Below are positions 28,917-35,493 of a stretch of DNA of 35,493 nucleotides, piece by piece (the first letter of the stretch is position 1; every line of letters begins with the position of its first letter). This DNA comes from an uncultured beta proteobacterium (lineage in GTDB: Bacteria > Pseudomonadota > Gammaproteobacteria > Burkholderiales > Rhodocyclaceae), in the NCBI GenBank assembly GCA_903946745.1, contig CAJAWW010000162.1, positions 1 through 35,493 of the forward strand, given 5' to 3'. The position numbers and the translations under genes were made by a program. The notes below the pieces were generated by a model that was given only the letters and a program-made list of their open reading frames with translations, was not told where the DNA came from and made no database searches.

Positions 28917-29462
28917 GTGGTGAATAAACGCTTGAAACTCCAGAAACAGCTACTTGCACTGACCGTTGCGATGAGCGTCATACCTGCTTGCAAGGCGGGC
29001 TGTGTGGCTGCGCCGGGTGCGGGGGCATGGGAAGCGGGGGCATGGAAAGATGTGTGCCTATTTTTAGGACAAGCACAATTTTCGGTGGGTTCCGGTAGCG
29101 TGGACGCTTCCGCCGAAACCAGTGTGACAGCGCATCCTGCACAAACAGTCGATGTGCCTGTGACGCTGAACTTGTCCTTGCCCCGTTTGGGTTTGCCCCG
29201 GGAAGATGCCGTGCAGGTTGGGGTTGCGGCCACACCCCAAGCGGCTCAAGCAACCCATAGTGCCGGGTCGTCGCGTGCATCAGACACCGCAGTCCCGTTC
29301 GGGGTGGTACGCGGCGAACAATGGAGCATGAAATTACGCGGCGTACAACGCTTGAATCTGACGCTGAAAAACACCGCGAATGGCGTACTCGGGCTGGAAA
29401 TCGATGCGCGCAAAAACATCACGTCCGATACCGTTCGGCTGACACAACGCTGGAACTTCTGA
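28917..29462 (+). CDS. Exported protein of unknown function
   Basis: A protein of about 180 residues starting at GTG 28917 or 28920, with GAGGA just upstream. The N terminus is basic, followed by a hydrophobic stretch QLLALTVAMSVIPA and cysteines in ACKAGC, so it is probably exported by Sec and perhaps lipidated, though the lipobox is imperfect. The mature part is rich in Ala, Val, Ser and Thr with alternating hydrophobic residues, suggesting beta strands, and ends in an aromatic residue (QRWNF). A C-terminal Phe is typical of outer-membrane or beta-rich envelope proteins. An in-frame duplication of five residues (AGAWE/AGAWK) lies near residue 35. I recognise no family. It lies 45 bases after argJ on the same strand. 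Confidence 0.65.
   Translation: MVNKRLKLQKQLLALTVAMSVIPACKAGCVAAPGAGAWEAGAWKDVCLFLGQAQFSVGSGSVDASAETSVTAHPAQTVDVPVTLNLSLPRLGLPREDAVQVGVAATPQAAQATHSAGSSRASDTAVPFGVVRGEQWSMKLRGVQRLNLTLKNTANGVLGLEIDARKNITSDTVRLTQRWNF
29019..29048 (+). repeat. In-frame 15-bp tandem duplication
   Basis: GCGGGGGCATGGGAA (29019-29033) is followed directly by GCGGGGGCATGGAAA (29034-29048), one mismatch in fifteen. In frame they encode AGAWE and AGAWK in the exported orphan protein. The near identity points to a recent duplication. Confidence 0.8.
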
Positions 29463-29519
29463 GCCGAAACCGATTTGCTGCTGCGGTGATGTTACATCGT
29501 GGCACACAGGACAAAACTG

Positions 29520-30158
29520 ATGAATTCAATCAACACCTACCCGTCGGAGCGTCGTGCCGATGGCAGCGCCACCACCGCAGTCTTCGCCAGCGCCATCGCC
29601 CTGTTCGATGCAGCCAATGCACAAGACCCGAATCTGGACGAAGGCCAGCCCAAAGAATTGCTCTACGCACAACGCATGACGGAGATGATCGACCGCTTTG
29701 CAGCGGACGCCTCCGACGTGGCGCGCTTGGCCGTGCGCGCCCAGCACATCCGGCGCTGGACGGTGCCACGCAACAGTTACCCGATGACGAAAGAGGGCTA
29801 CCACGCCTGGCGCACCGGTTTGTACAAATTTCACGCAGAAACGGCGGGCGAACTGTTGCAGCAGGCCGGCTACGATGAAACGACCATTGCAGAAGTCAAA
29901 GCGGCAGTGGGCAAGCGTGGCATCAAGGTGAATCCGGATACGCAAATGCTGGAAGACGTATCCAGCCTTGTATTCATTGAGCATTACATGCTGGGTTTTG
30001 CCGGCCAGCATGCCGAATACAGCGAGGAAAAGTGGCTGGAGATCATTCGTCGTACATGGAAAAAAATGTCGGCTCGCGCCCATGCGTTTGCCACGAGCGG
30101 CGGCGTCAAACTGCCAGAACCGCTGGTACCGCTGATTCTCAAGGCAATCGGCCATTGA
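29520..30158 (+). CDS. DUF4202 family protein
   Basis: A 212-residue cytoplasmic protein with no signal peptide or membrane helix. It matches the DUF4202 pattern: FDAANAQDPN near the N terminus, QPKELLYAQRM, then AQHIRRWTVPRNSYP and a GYHAWRTGLYKFHAE segment. Later it has KVNPDTQMLEDVSSLVFIEHYM. The protein is mostly helical. The spaced residues H76, H105-x-E107 and E145-D146 recall the H...HD...D spacing of HD-domain metal hydrolases, but the second motif reads HA rather than HD, so this is only a suggestion. ATG at 29520 follows AGGA by 8 bases and is preferred over GTG at 29499. A good ribosome-binding site and a 22-base gap connect it to the dehydrogenase gene downstream. No function is established for the family as far as I know. 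Confidence 0.88.
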   Translation: MNSINTYPSERRADGSATTAVFASAIALFDAANAQDPNLDEGQPKELLYAQRMTEMIDRFAADASDVARLAVRAQHIRRWTVPRNSYPMTKEGYHAWRTGLYKFHAETAGELLQQAGYDETTIAEVKAAVGKRGIKVNPDTQMLEDVSSLVFIEHYMLGFAGQHAEYSEEKWLEIIRRTWKKMSARAHAFATSGGVKLPEPLVPLILKAIGH

Positions 30159-30180
30159 GCACTGACAAAGGGAGAATCAC

Positions 30181-31059
30181 ATGAACGTCGGATTTATTGG
30201 CCTTGGCCTGATGGGTCGTCCCATGGCGCTGCATCTGGAACAGGCCGGCCATACCTTGCACCTGTGGGCGCGGCGACCGGAATCGCTGGCACCGTTTGCA
30301 GCAGTTAACGCCAAAACCCATGCCTCGCCCGCCGCCGTTGCCGCGCATGCCGAGGTTGTCATCACGCTGGTGGCCGATGCGCCGGACGTTGACGCCGTAT
30401 GTCTGGGCGAGAACGGGCTTGCAGCAGGCGCAAAGCCGGGGTTGATCGTGGTCGATATGTCGACCATCAACCCGAATGCGGCGCGCAACATCGGTGAAAA
30501 GTTGGCCGCGCTGGGCATTGCGTTTGTTGATGCCCCGGTCTCTGGTGGCGAGATTGGTGCCATCAATGCGACGCTCACCATCATGGTCGGGGGCACGCCG
30601 GCTGCGTTCGAGACGGTAAAACCATTGCTAGAGAAAATGGGCAAGTCGGTGACCTTGATCGGCGAATCCGGTGCCGGGCAGGTGGCCAAAGCCTGCAACC
30701 AGATTTTGACCGGTGTCGGCACGCTGGCGGTGGCCGAAGCGCTCAACTTTGCGGCCAAAAGTGGCGTGGATCCGGCCAAGGTACGCGAGGCACTGCTGGG
30801 TGGTTTTGCTTATTCAAAAATTCTGGAAAACCACGGTCAGCGCATGCTGGATCGCAACTTCAAACCCGGTTTCAAGGCATGGATGCACCAGAAGGATTTG
30901 CGTATCGTGATGGAAGAAGCGCACCGGCTAGGCTTGATGTTGCCCTCGGCAGCAGCGACGGCGCAGGTGTTCAACGCCATGGTCGGCAGCGGTTTGGGTG
31001 AGCAGGATTCGATCTCTGCCTTGATGCTGCTGGAAAAGATGAGCACACCGGAAGCATGA
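30181..31059 (+). CDS. NAD(P)-dependent beta-hydroxyacid dehydrogenase (first of two paralogues)
   Basis: A 292-residue member of the 3-hydroxyisobutyrate dehydrogenase/tartronate semialdehyde reductase/GLYR superfamily. The N-terminal Rossmann loop is GFIGLGLMGRPMA (4-16). The substrate segment DAPVSGGEIGA (117-127) and the catalytic lysine K170 in [10 protein letters not shown] are intact. The residues after the second strand (WARR) suggest NADPH use, since an Arg there often binds the 2'-phosphate. Candidate substrates are glyoxylate, succinic semialdehyde, tartronate semialdehyde or methylmalonate-type semialdehydes; context does not choose among them. It has a GGGAG ribosome-binding site, and a paralogue follows 19 bases downstream. 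No glyoxylate-pathway genes adjoin. Confidence 0.93.
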   Translation: MNVGFIGLGLMGRPMALHLEQAGHTLHLWARRPESLAPFAAVNAKTHASPAAVAAHAEVVITLVADAPDVDAVCLGENGLAAGAKPGLIVVDMSTINPNAARNIGEKLAALGIAFVDAPVSGGEIGAINATLTIMVGGTPAAFETVKPLLEKMGKSVTLIGESGAGQVAKACNQILTGVGTLAVAEALNFAAKSGVDPAKVREALLGGFAYSKILENHGQRMLDRNFKPGFKAWMHQKDLRIVMEEAHRLGLMLPSAAATAQVFNAMVGSGLGEQDSISALMLLEKMSTPEA

Positions 31060-31078
31060 GCATTGAGGCAATGCGCGA

Positions 31079-31948
31079 ATGCACATAGGCTTCATTGGTT
31101 TCGGCACCATGGGAAAACCCATGGCAACGCATTTGTTGCGTGCCGGGCACACGCTTCACGTCTGGAGTCGCCGGGTCTCCAGCGTCGACTTTTTGCTGCA
31201 ACAAGGCGCGATCTGGTGTGCGTCGCCGGCTGAGGTGGCGCGCGCGAGCGAGATTGTTTGCACCAATGTGACGGGCAGCTCAGACGTTGAAGAGTTGGCC
31301 GAACAACTGGCGACCGGCTTTGTCCGCGGCGGCATTCATGTTGATTTTTCCACCATCGCCCCTTCTGTCGCACGCTCCATTGCGGCAATGTACGCACCAC
31401 ACGGCATTGAGTTTGTCGATGCGCCGGTGTCGGGCGGTGGTGCGGGTGCGCGTGACGCGACGCTGGCAATCATGTGGGGCGGAAAGACTGCGCTGACGCC
31501 CCGCCTTGCCCCGTTATTTTCAGTGCTGGGCAAGACCGTTGTGCAGGTGGGTGACGTCGGTGCCGGACAGGTGGCGAAAGCCTGTAATCAGATGGTGATG
31601 GTGGCTGCCATCCAAGCCTGTGCAGAGGCCGCGCAGCTAGCGCAAGCGGCGGGGGTAAGCTTTGCAATAGTGCAGCAAGCTTTGCTGGGAGGGTCGGCCG
31701 CTTCGCGCGTACTCGAAGTGTTCGGTGGACGCATGGCAAATCGCAACTTTTCCGCCGGTGTCGAGGCGCGCTTGCATCACAAGGATTACGCCTTGTTGAT
31801 GGAGTCAGCGCATCGACTGGGCGTGCCGCTGCCGGTGTCATCGGTGGTATGGCAACAACTCAACGCACTGATGGCGCAAGGCATGGGACGTGAGGACACG
31901 TCATCATTGCTGCGCGTTCTGGAAAATAAATTCAACCAAGGAGAGTGA
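31079..31948 (+). CDS. NAD(P)-dependent beta-hydroxyacid dehydrogenase (second paralogue)
   Basis: A 289-residue enzyme of the same superfamily as its neighbour, with [13 protein letters not shown] (4-16), [17 protein letters not shown] (115-130) and K167 in [10 protein letters not shown]. Both copies keep all catalytic residues, so neither looks like a decaying gene. They differ at many positions, including the Rossmann middle segment, implying an old duplication with distinct substrates rather than a recent copy. The second strand ends WSRR, again suggesting NADPH. A short perfect hairpin (GCATTG-AGG-CAATGC, 31060-31074) covers the gap before the ATG and holds the weak ribosome-binding sequence in its loop. 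The stop is one base before the FKBP ATG. Confidence 0.92.
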   Translation: MHIGFIGFGTMGKPMATHLLRAGHTLHVWSRRVSSVDFLLQQGAIWCASPAEVARASEIVCTNVTGSSDVEELAEQLATGFVRGGIHVDFSTIAPSVARSIAAMYAPHGIEFVDAPVSGGGAGARDATLAIMWGGKTALTPRLAPLFSVLGKTVVQVGDVGAGQVAKACNQMVMVAAIQACAEAAQLAQAAGVSFAIVQQALLGGSAASRVLEVFGGRMANRNFSAGVEARLHHKDYALLMESAHRLGVPLPVSSVVWQQLNALMAQGMGREDTSSLLRVLENKFNQGE

Positions 31949-31949
31949 A

Positions 31950-32291
31950 ATGGAAGTAACGACAGACAGCGGCTTGATCTACGAAGACATGGTAACGGGC
32001 GAAGGTGCCGAAGCCGCAGCAGGACAGCATGTGTCGGTGCACTACACGGGCTGGCTGACCAATGGCAACAAGTTCGATTCCAGCAAGGATCGCAATGATC
32101 CGTTCGATTTTTTGCTCGGCGGACGGCATGTCATCGCGGGATGGGATGAAGGCGTACAGGGGATGAAAATTGGCGGTACGCGCAAGCTGACGATTCCGCC
32201 CGAACTTGGCTACGGCGCACGCGGTGCGGGCGGTGTGATTCCACCTAATGCGACATTGGTGTTCGAGGTGGAACTACTCGGCCTGAGTTGA
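31950..32291 (+). CDS. FKBP-type peptidyl-prolyl cis-trans isomerase
   Basis: A minimal one-domain FKBP of 113 residues that catalyses prolyl bond isomerisation and aids folding. Family residues are visible: [38 protein letters not shown], and [24 protein letters not shown]. The aromatic pocket residues Tyr, Phe, Asp, Trp and Tyr are all present. There is no signal peptide, so it acts in the cytoplasm. AAGGAG (31938-31943) sits 6 bases before ATG 31950. A longer open frame from 31890 lies inside the dehydrogenase gene and is a shadow. This is the last gene of the plus-strand run; tandem hairpins follow. Confidence 0.97.
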   Translation: MEVTTDSGLIYEDMVTGEGAEAAAGQHVSVHYTGWLTNGNKFDSSKDRNDPFDFLLGGRHVIAGWDEGVQGMKIGGTRKLTIPPELGYGARGAGGVIPPNATLVFEVELLGLS

Positions 32292-32318
32292 GCGCGCTCT
32301 ACGCATAAATCTCAGCCA

Positions 32319-32371
32319 TAAAAAAACCCGATGCCGAGGCATCGGGTTAAAACCAGCCCATTGCGGGCTGG
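32319..32371 (-). terminator. Tandem terminator hairpins after the phasin gene
   Basis: Read on the minus strand, a CCAGCCC/GGGCTGG hairpin (32353-32371) followed by TTTT comes first, then an 11-bp stem AACCCGATGCC/GGCATCGGGTT (32325-32348) with a very short loop and seven T residues. The stronger one clearly serves the phasin transcript. On the plus strand, the FKBP transcript meets the same stems but without a T-run. Confidence 0.85.
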
Positions 32372-32396
32372 AGGAGGAGACAGTACAAACAGCGAA

Positions 32397-32963
32397 TTAG
32401 GCAGCCTTCTTCGACTTGGTGGCAACCGTGCTGGAGCCAACAGCCTTGACCGTTGCGGAGGTCGCGGCAGCGACGTTGGCTTCGGCGATTTCAGCAACTT
32501 GTTTGGCAGCCTTGGTCATGCTGTCGTAGGCCGAGTTGGCGGCAGCGATAGCGGACTTGACGGCAGCCACAGCGACATCGGAACCGGCCGGGGCACCCTT
32601 GACAGCCTTGTCGAGTGCGGAAGTTACGTTTTTGTTCAGTTCCGAGTACTGCGCCTCGACAACCTTCGACAGCTCTTCTTGCGTCTGGGTAGCGATTTCA
32701 TACACGCTGCGGGAGTAAGCAACCGCCTTTTCAACAGCCGGCTGAGCCAGCGTGGTTTGCAGAGCAACCAGTTCTTGCACATCCTTGACGGCGAGCAGAG
32801 CCTTGGCACCAGCGACGCTGTCTTCCAGCACGCTGCGGGCGGTGTTCAGATTGAGAGCGGCGATACGCTCAGCACTGGCAAACGCGGTGTTGGCGATCGT
32901 CAGCAGGGTTTCGACATTGGCCTTGTTGGAAGCGGCGAATTGCTCGGGGGCGTTGAATGACAT
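32397..32963 (-). CDS. Phasin family protein (PHA granule-associated)
   Basis: An amphipathic helical protein of 188 residues that coats polyhydroxyalkanoate granules, limiting their size and fusion. It is Ala-rich with no Cys, mostly helix, with the phasin features ANVETLLTIANTAFASAERIAALNL (shown here by TLLTIANTAF and ERIAALNLN) near the N terminus, AKALLAVKDVQELVALQ in the middle and an Ala/Lys tail ending KSKKAA. The start ATG at 32963 has AGGAG at 6 bases spacing; the ATG at 32969 lies directly on the ribosome-binding site and is rejected. The gene stands alone with its own promoter and terminator. No phaC/phaA/phaB genes are in this window. Confidence 0.94.
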   Translation of the reverse strand: MSFNAPEQFAASNKANVETLLTIANTAFASAERIAALNLNTARSVLEDSVAGAKALLAVKDVQELVALQTTLAQPAVEKAVAYSRSVYEIATQTQEELSKVVEAQYSELNKNVTSALDKAVKGAPAGSDVAVAAVKSAIAAANSAYDSMTKAAKQVAEIAEANVAAATSATVKAVGSSTVATKSKKAA

Positions 32964-33051
32964 AATCATCTCCTAAAAGTGGTGTGAGTCAAAAAGTGTT
33001 TCAAAAATGTTTCGTTGGTATCACCCTGGACCGCTTTCGGCTGGAGTGATG

Positions 33052-33062
33052 TTGCGCTGCAA
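33052..33062. promoter_or_regulatory. Possible operator TTGC-N3-GCAA by the phasin start site
   Basis: TTGCGCTGCAA is an inverted repeat with half sites TTGC/GCAA. It lies 9 bases downstream of the phasin -10 element, right at the expected transcription start. TGC/GCA-rich sites at such positions are known targets of PhaR-type repressors that control phasin genes. The assignment is inferred from position and sequence only. Confidence 0.45.
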
Positions 33063-33071
33063 TATGAATGC

Positions 33072-33100
33072 ATTATGCGCAGTCGAAAACACAATGTCAA
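33072..33100 (-). promoter_or_regulatory. Sigma70-type promoter of the phasin gene
   Basis: On the minus strand, a consensus TTGACA (33095-33100) and CATAAT (33072-33077) are exactly 17 bases apart. Transcription would begin near 33065, giving a leader of about 100 bases. It is the strongest promoter match in this window, in keeping with the high expression expected of phasins. Confidence 0.8.
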
Positions 33101-33107
33101 CACTTTT

Positions 33108-33120
33108 TTGCTGCATTGCA
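33108..33120. promoter_or_regulatory. Second TGC-rich element upstream of the phasin -35
   Basis: TTGCTGCATTGCA lies 7 bases upstream of the -35 hexamer and shares the TTGC/GCA pattern of the element at 33052. The pair would flank the promoter and could be bridged by one repressor. This is an inference; no other sites of this type were seen in the window. Confidence 0.4.
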
Positions 33121-33204
33121 CCAAAAAAGCAGAGCCGAGTAAAATTCCTTGTTAATCAGTGCATTGCTACGCCGTTAGCCGCTCTTCTTGGATATACGTC
33201 GTCG

Positions 33205-33837
33205 TCAATGCTGCGTTGCGCCAGATTCTGTGCGTGGGTTGGCGATGTCGTCAGCGCCTTTGAGTGGCGCGGATGTTGAGGGCATCACGCCCGGAGCCGC
33301 GCCCTTAACTCTGGACTGGATGACCGCACGCACGCGCTCACCGGATTCAGGCTTGGCGTTGGTGCCGTTGGGGCCATTGGTCACAAAATAGCGTTCGGTT
33401 TTGGCGTCATAAGAAATGAACTGACCGCGTACTTCATCAAGGCCGCTCTTGACCCAGGCACGATTAAAAAATTCGGTTTTTTCTGTCTTGGCGTTGTGTT
33501 CGATGCGCTCGCCTTCGCCTTCGATATATTCGTCCATGCCTTCGCGCTTCTGGCGGAAGCGTGGCAGCGTGGTCTCCGTCCCCGTGGCAATGCCGCGCTG
33601 GTAGCCGCTGTCATCCTGAATAACAACAATTTTGGCGGCACGGATAATCAGTGTGCCTTTGACCAGTTGCACATTGCCTTCAAATATCTGAATGCCCTTG
33701 ACATCATCCACGCTGACGCGATCGGCTTCCAGATTGACCGGTTTGTCCTGATCGGCCTTTTCAGCGCGCAAGGGTGCGGCGGCAAGCGTGAGAGAGAGTA
33801 TGCCGGCGAGGGCGGTCTGGCGAATGAGAGGGGTCAT
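33205..33837 (-). CDS. lptA: Lipopolysaccharide transport periplasmic protein LptA
   Basis: LptA polymerises into the periplasmic bridge that carries LPS from LptBFGC to LptDE. The 210 residues start with a signal peptide (hydrophobic ALAGILSLTLAAAPLRA, cleavage near residue 25), then the OstA-type jelly-roll: KPVNLEADRVSVDDVKG, FEGNVQLVKGTLIIRA and IEGEGERIEHNAKTEKTEFF, read here as EGNVQLVKGTL and ERIEHNAKTEKTEF. A Pro/Ser/Ala-rich tail of about 35 residues follows the folded part, making it longer than the E. coli protein (185). ATG at 33837 is 5 bases after the lptC stop. lptB, which usually comes next, is missing here; no clear terminator was seen after the stop. Confidence 0.95.
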   Translation of the reverse strand: MTPLIRQTALAGILSLTLAAAPLRAEKADQDKPVNLEADRVSVDDVKGIQIFEGNVQLVKGTLIIRAAKIVVIQDDSGYQRGIATGTETTLPRFRQKREGMDEYIEGEGERIEHNAKTEKTEFFNRAWVKSGLDEVRGQFISYDAKTERYFVTNGPNGTNAKPESGERVRAVIQSRVKGAAPGVMPSTSAPLKGADDIANPRTESGATQH

Positions 33838-33842
33838 GGCGA

Positions 33843-34406
33843 TTATTTCTGGTTGCGATGGATGGTGCCGGTGACGCGGCCGCGTAGCACCGAGATGCTG
33901 GTCTTGCCGTCGAACGTGAGGCCGCTGCCGTTCAAAATGCTTTTGCCCCGGGTGATGACAACCGGTACATCGGCATGGCCCTTTTCTTCATCGGGAAAAA
34001 TCTTCATGGCGTTGGTGCGGATGATGGTCGCCGGCGCGCCGTTGGAACCCTGGCGGATGATCTCGACCTGATCCACCAGATCAATCTCCTTGCCATCCTG
34101 ACCGATGAGCGCCGTGCGGGCTCGAATCTGCGTGGGCGGAAGCTGATGATACGTCATGTGCGGTGCGACCACGACGGTCGTGTCATCATCAGGATAGTGC
34201 GTCAGTTTCTCGGCAATGAGCGTGTGCTGCAAGCGGCCATCGGGATCGAAGCGTCTGACTTTGAAGTGTTCAACAATGAAATCCGCCGCATGGCGCTGTG
34301 CCCCGCGTGGATTATCGTTTTGCACCAGACGGTTGAGCCAGATGCTGGCAGCCGCCAGCACCAGCAGCAGCACGAGTGGCAGCAGCGCCGAGACGCGTCC
34401 GTTCAC
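33843..34406 (-). CDS. lptC: LPS export system protein LptC
   Basis: A bitopic inner-membrane protein of 187 residues that passes LPS from the LptBFG ABC transporter to LptA. One N-terminal helix (LLPLVLLLVLAAASIWL, about 8-24) is followed by a periplasmic OstA-like beta-jellyroll with FIVEHFKVRRFDPDGRLQHTL (seen as VEHFKVRRFDPDG) and IRTNAMKIFPDEEKGHADVPV (TNAMKIFPDEEKGHAD), which are typical for betaproteobacterial LptC. The GTG start at 34406 overlaps the kdsC stop as GTGA, so translation is coupled. The stop is 5 bases before lptA. Confidence 0.95.
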   Translation of the reverse strand: MNGRVSALLPLVLLLVLAAASIWLNRLVQNDNPRGAQRHAADFIVEHFKVRRFDPDGRLQHTLIAEKLTHYPDDDTTVVVAPHMTYHQLPPTQIRARTALIGQDGKEIDLVDQVEIIRQGSNGAPATIIRTNAMKIFPDEEKGHADVPVVITRGKSILNGSGLTFDGKTSISVLRGRVTGTIHRNQK

Positions 34407-34933
34407 GCCAGATACTCCGCCATCAACTCATCCCAGCGGTTTTGGCTGCGCAGGATGAAGTCGCACACTTCACGCACGGCACCACGGCCACCACCGCGTG
34501 TGGCAAGAAAATCTGTGCGTGCGATAACTTCTTCGTGTGCGTCAGCCACGGTGGCCGAAAATCCACAGGCGCGCAGCACCGGCAGGTCGACCACGTCGTC
34601 GCCCATGTAGCCGGCTTGCTCGAGCGACAGACCGCGCGTTTGAACAAGTTGTTGCATGAGGGCGCGTTTGTCATCAACGCCCATGTGCAAAGCGGTGATA
34701 CCCAGGTTTTGGGCGCGCAGCTCCAGTGCGCGCGAACTGCGGCCACTGATGATGATGACTTCGATCCCGGCACGTTGCAGCATCTTGATGCCGTGCCCGT
34801 CAAGGCTGGAGAAGGCTTTGATCTCGTCACCTTGCGGTGTGAAATAGAGCGTGCCGTCGGTCAGCACGCCATCGACATCGAAACCCATCAGGCGCAGTTT
34901 GACAGCTTTGGTTTTTGCGGTGGCGGTGTCCAT
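34403..34933 (-). CDS. kdsC: 3-deoxy-D-manno-octulosonate 8-phosphate phosphatase
   Basis: HAD-family phosphatase of 176 residues, removing phosphate from Kdo-8-phosphate to give Kdo for LPS inner core. The nucleophile motif is FDVDGVLTDG (D19, D21); IISGRSS is motif II, and GYMGDDVVDLPVL is motif IV. This small, cap-less form acts as a tetramer. A longer open frame reaches GTG at 34981, but ATG 34933 overlaps the kdsD stop (TGATG) and gives the right length, so I use it. The C terminus ends over the lptC start (GTGA). The gene order kdsD-kdsC-lptC-lptA is as in E. coli. Confidence 0.97.
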   Translation of the reverse strand: MDTATAKTKAVKLRLMGFDVDGVLTDGTLYFTPQGDEIKAFSSLDGHGIKMLQRAGIEVIIISGRSSRALELRAQNLGITALHMGVDDKRALMQQLVQTRGLSLEQAGYMGDDVVDLPVLRACGFSATVADAHEEVIARTDFLATRGGGRGAVREVCDFILRSQNRWDELMAEYLA

Positions 34934-35493
34934 CACACCACCTTGGCCTGAAACAGATCGTGCATATTGAGTGCGCCACACAGCGCACCCTGCTCGTCGA
35001 CTACCAGCAACTGGTTGATCTTGTGCGCTTCCATCATTTCAACAGCCTCGACCGCAAGACGGCGCTGACCAATGCTGCGCGGATCACGCGTCATCACTTG
35101 GCCGACAGGAATGGCACGCAGATCACCGCTACGCTCCATGGCGCGCCGTAAATCGCCGTCGGTAAAAATGCCCACGATGCGATCCATGCCGTCACGCACG
35201 ACCACCATGCCCATGCCACCGCGCGTCATGGCGGCCAGTGCGGCGGGCACCAGCGTCGTGTCGGCCAATGTGGGGACATCCACGCGCATGACATCAGCAA
35301 CATGGGTCAGCAGCTTGCGACCCAGCACGCCGCCAGGATGCGAGCGGGCGAAGTCGTCGGCACCAAAACCGCGTGCATCGAGCAGCGCCACGGCCAGCGC
35401 ATCGCCCAGCGCCAGTGCGGCCGTGGTGCTGGCCGTGGGTGCGAGATTCAGCGGGCAGGCCTCCTGATCGACGCGAGCATCAAGGTGAATGTC
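34933..35493 (-). CDS. kdsD: D-arabinose 5-phosphate isomerase (3' part)
   Basis: Converts ribulose 5-phosphate to arabinose 5-phosphate, the first committed step to Kdo. Only the C-terminal 186 residues are in the window; the frame runs off the end at 35493. The end of the SIS domain shows ACPLNLAPTASTTAALALGD and AVALLDARGF, followed by FARSHPGGVLGRKLL and two CBS domains (about 34 and 100 residues into the visible part) with RDGMDRIVGIFTDGDLRRA and NQLLVVDEQGALCGALNMHDL (VVDEQGALCGALNMHDL). An internal GTG at 35391 is not the real start, since the SIS domain lies upstream of it. The stop overlaps the kdsC start as TGATG. No sign of disruption. Confidence 0.96.
   Translation of the reverse strand, partial: DIHLDARVDQEACPLNLAPTASTTAALALGDALAVALLDARGFGADDFARSHPGGVLGRKLLTHVADVMRVDVPTLADTTLVPAALAAMTRGGMGMVVVRDGMDRIVGIFTDGDLRRAMERSGDLRAIPVGQVMTRDPRSIGQRRLAVEAVEMMEAHKINQLLVVDEQGALCGALNMHDLFQAKVV

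Noticed and set aside
33007-33279. A 90-codon plus-strand frame across the phasin promoter and lptA end
   Set aside because: It runs over a strong promoter and the 3' end of lptA, has no ribosome-binding site and no family resemblance.

Overview
The window looks like chromosomal DNA of a betaproteobacterium (Rhodocyclales/Nitrosomonadales-like; family not resolvable by eye). This rests on the high GC content, the rarA-serS pair, the yhdP-nitrilase-tldD block divergent from glnE, the kdsD-kdsC-lptC-lptA block, a phasin for polyhydroxyalkanoate granules, an NAD-type isocitrate dehydrogenase and two-CBS KdsD. I see no phage genes, transposases, CRISPR arrays, rRNA genes or integration scars. Coding density is very high; the longest gene-free stretches are about 235 bases (before the phasin gene) and 207 bases (ispB/argH divergent region).

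Layout. 1-2535: the 3' end of a coiled-coil protein, two palindromes, a methyl-accepting chemotaxis protein with its sensor-like domain at the C terminus, and tRNA-Ser(CGA) with its own promoter and terminator. 2536-9382: mltF converging on rarA-serS, tRNA-Pro(CGG), ispB, and divergent argH. 9391-12702: a Ser/Thr kinase fused to a cyclic-nucleotide-binding (CNB) domain, grxD, a SAM methyltransferase coupled to apaG, and a Cys-rich exported orphan. 12878-18407: EI24 membrane protein, CinA-like protein, NAD-isocitrate dehydrogenase, Asp/Glu racemase and a SulP-STAS-CNB transporter. 18438-24732 (minus): yhdP-nit-tldD. 24836-28871: glnE, a large repeat-built hairpin with a T-run, then argJ. 28917-32291: an exported orphan, a DUF4202 protein, two tandem beta-hydroxyacid dehydrogenase paralogues and a small FKBP isomerase. 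32397-35493 (minus): phasin gene with a clear sigma70 promoter, and the lipopolysaccharide genes lptA, lptC, kdsC, kdsD.

Functional themes. Cell-envelope functions dominate: lytic transglycosylase, octaprenyl diphosphate synthase, YhdP, Kdo synthesis and LPS transport. Nitrogen and amino-acid metabolism is represented by argH, argJ, glnE, the omega-amidase-like hydrolase and the racemase. Two unrelated proteins (a kinase and an anion transporter) carry C-terminal CNB domains, suggesting cyclic-nucleotide control of both phosphorylation and transport. Most genes are housekeeping. The parts most worth a second look are the repeat-built hairpin before argJ, the phasin promoter with two TTGC/GCA elements, the two CNB fusions, the CTGA junction at apaG, and the DUF4202/dehydrogenase cluster. 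I did not find a convincing wholly new defence or mobile system.
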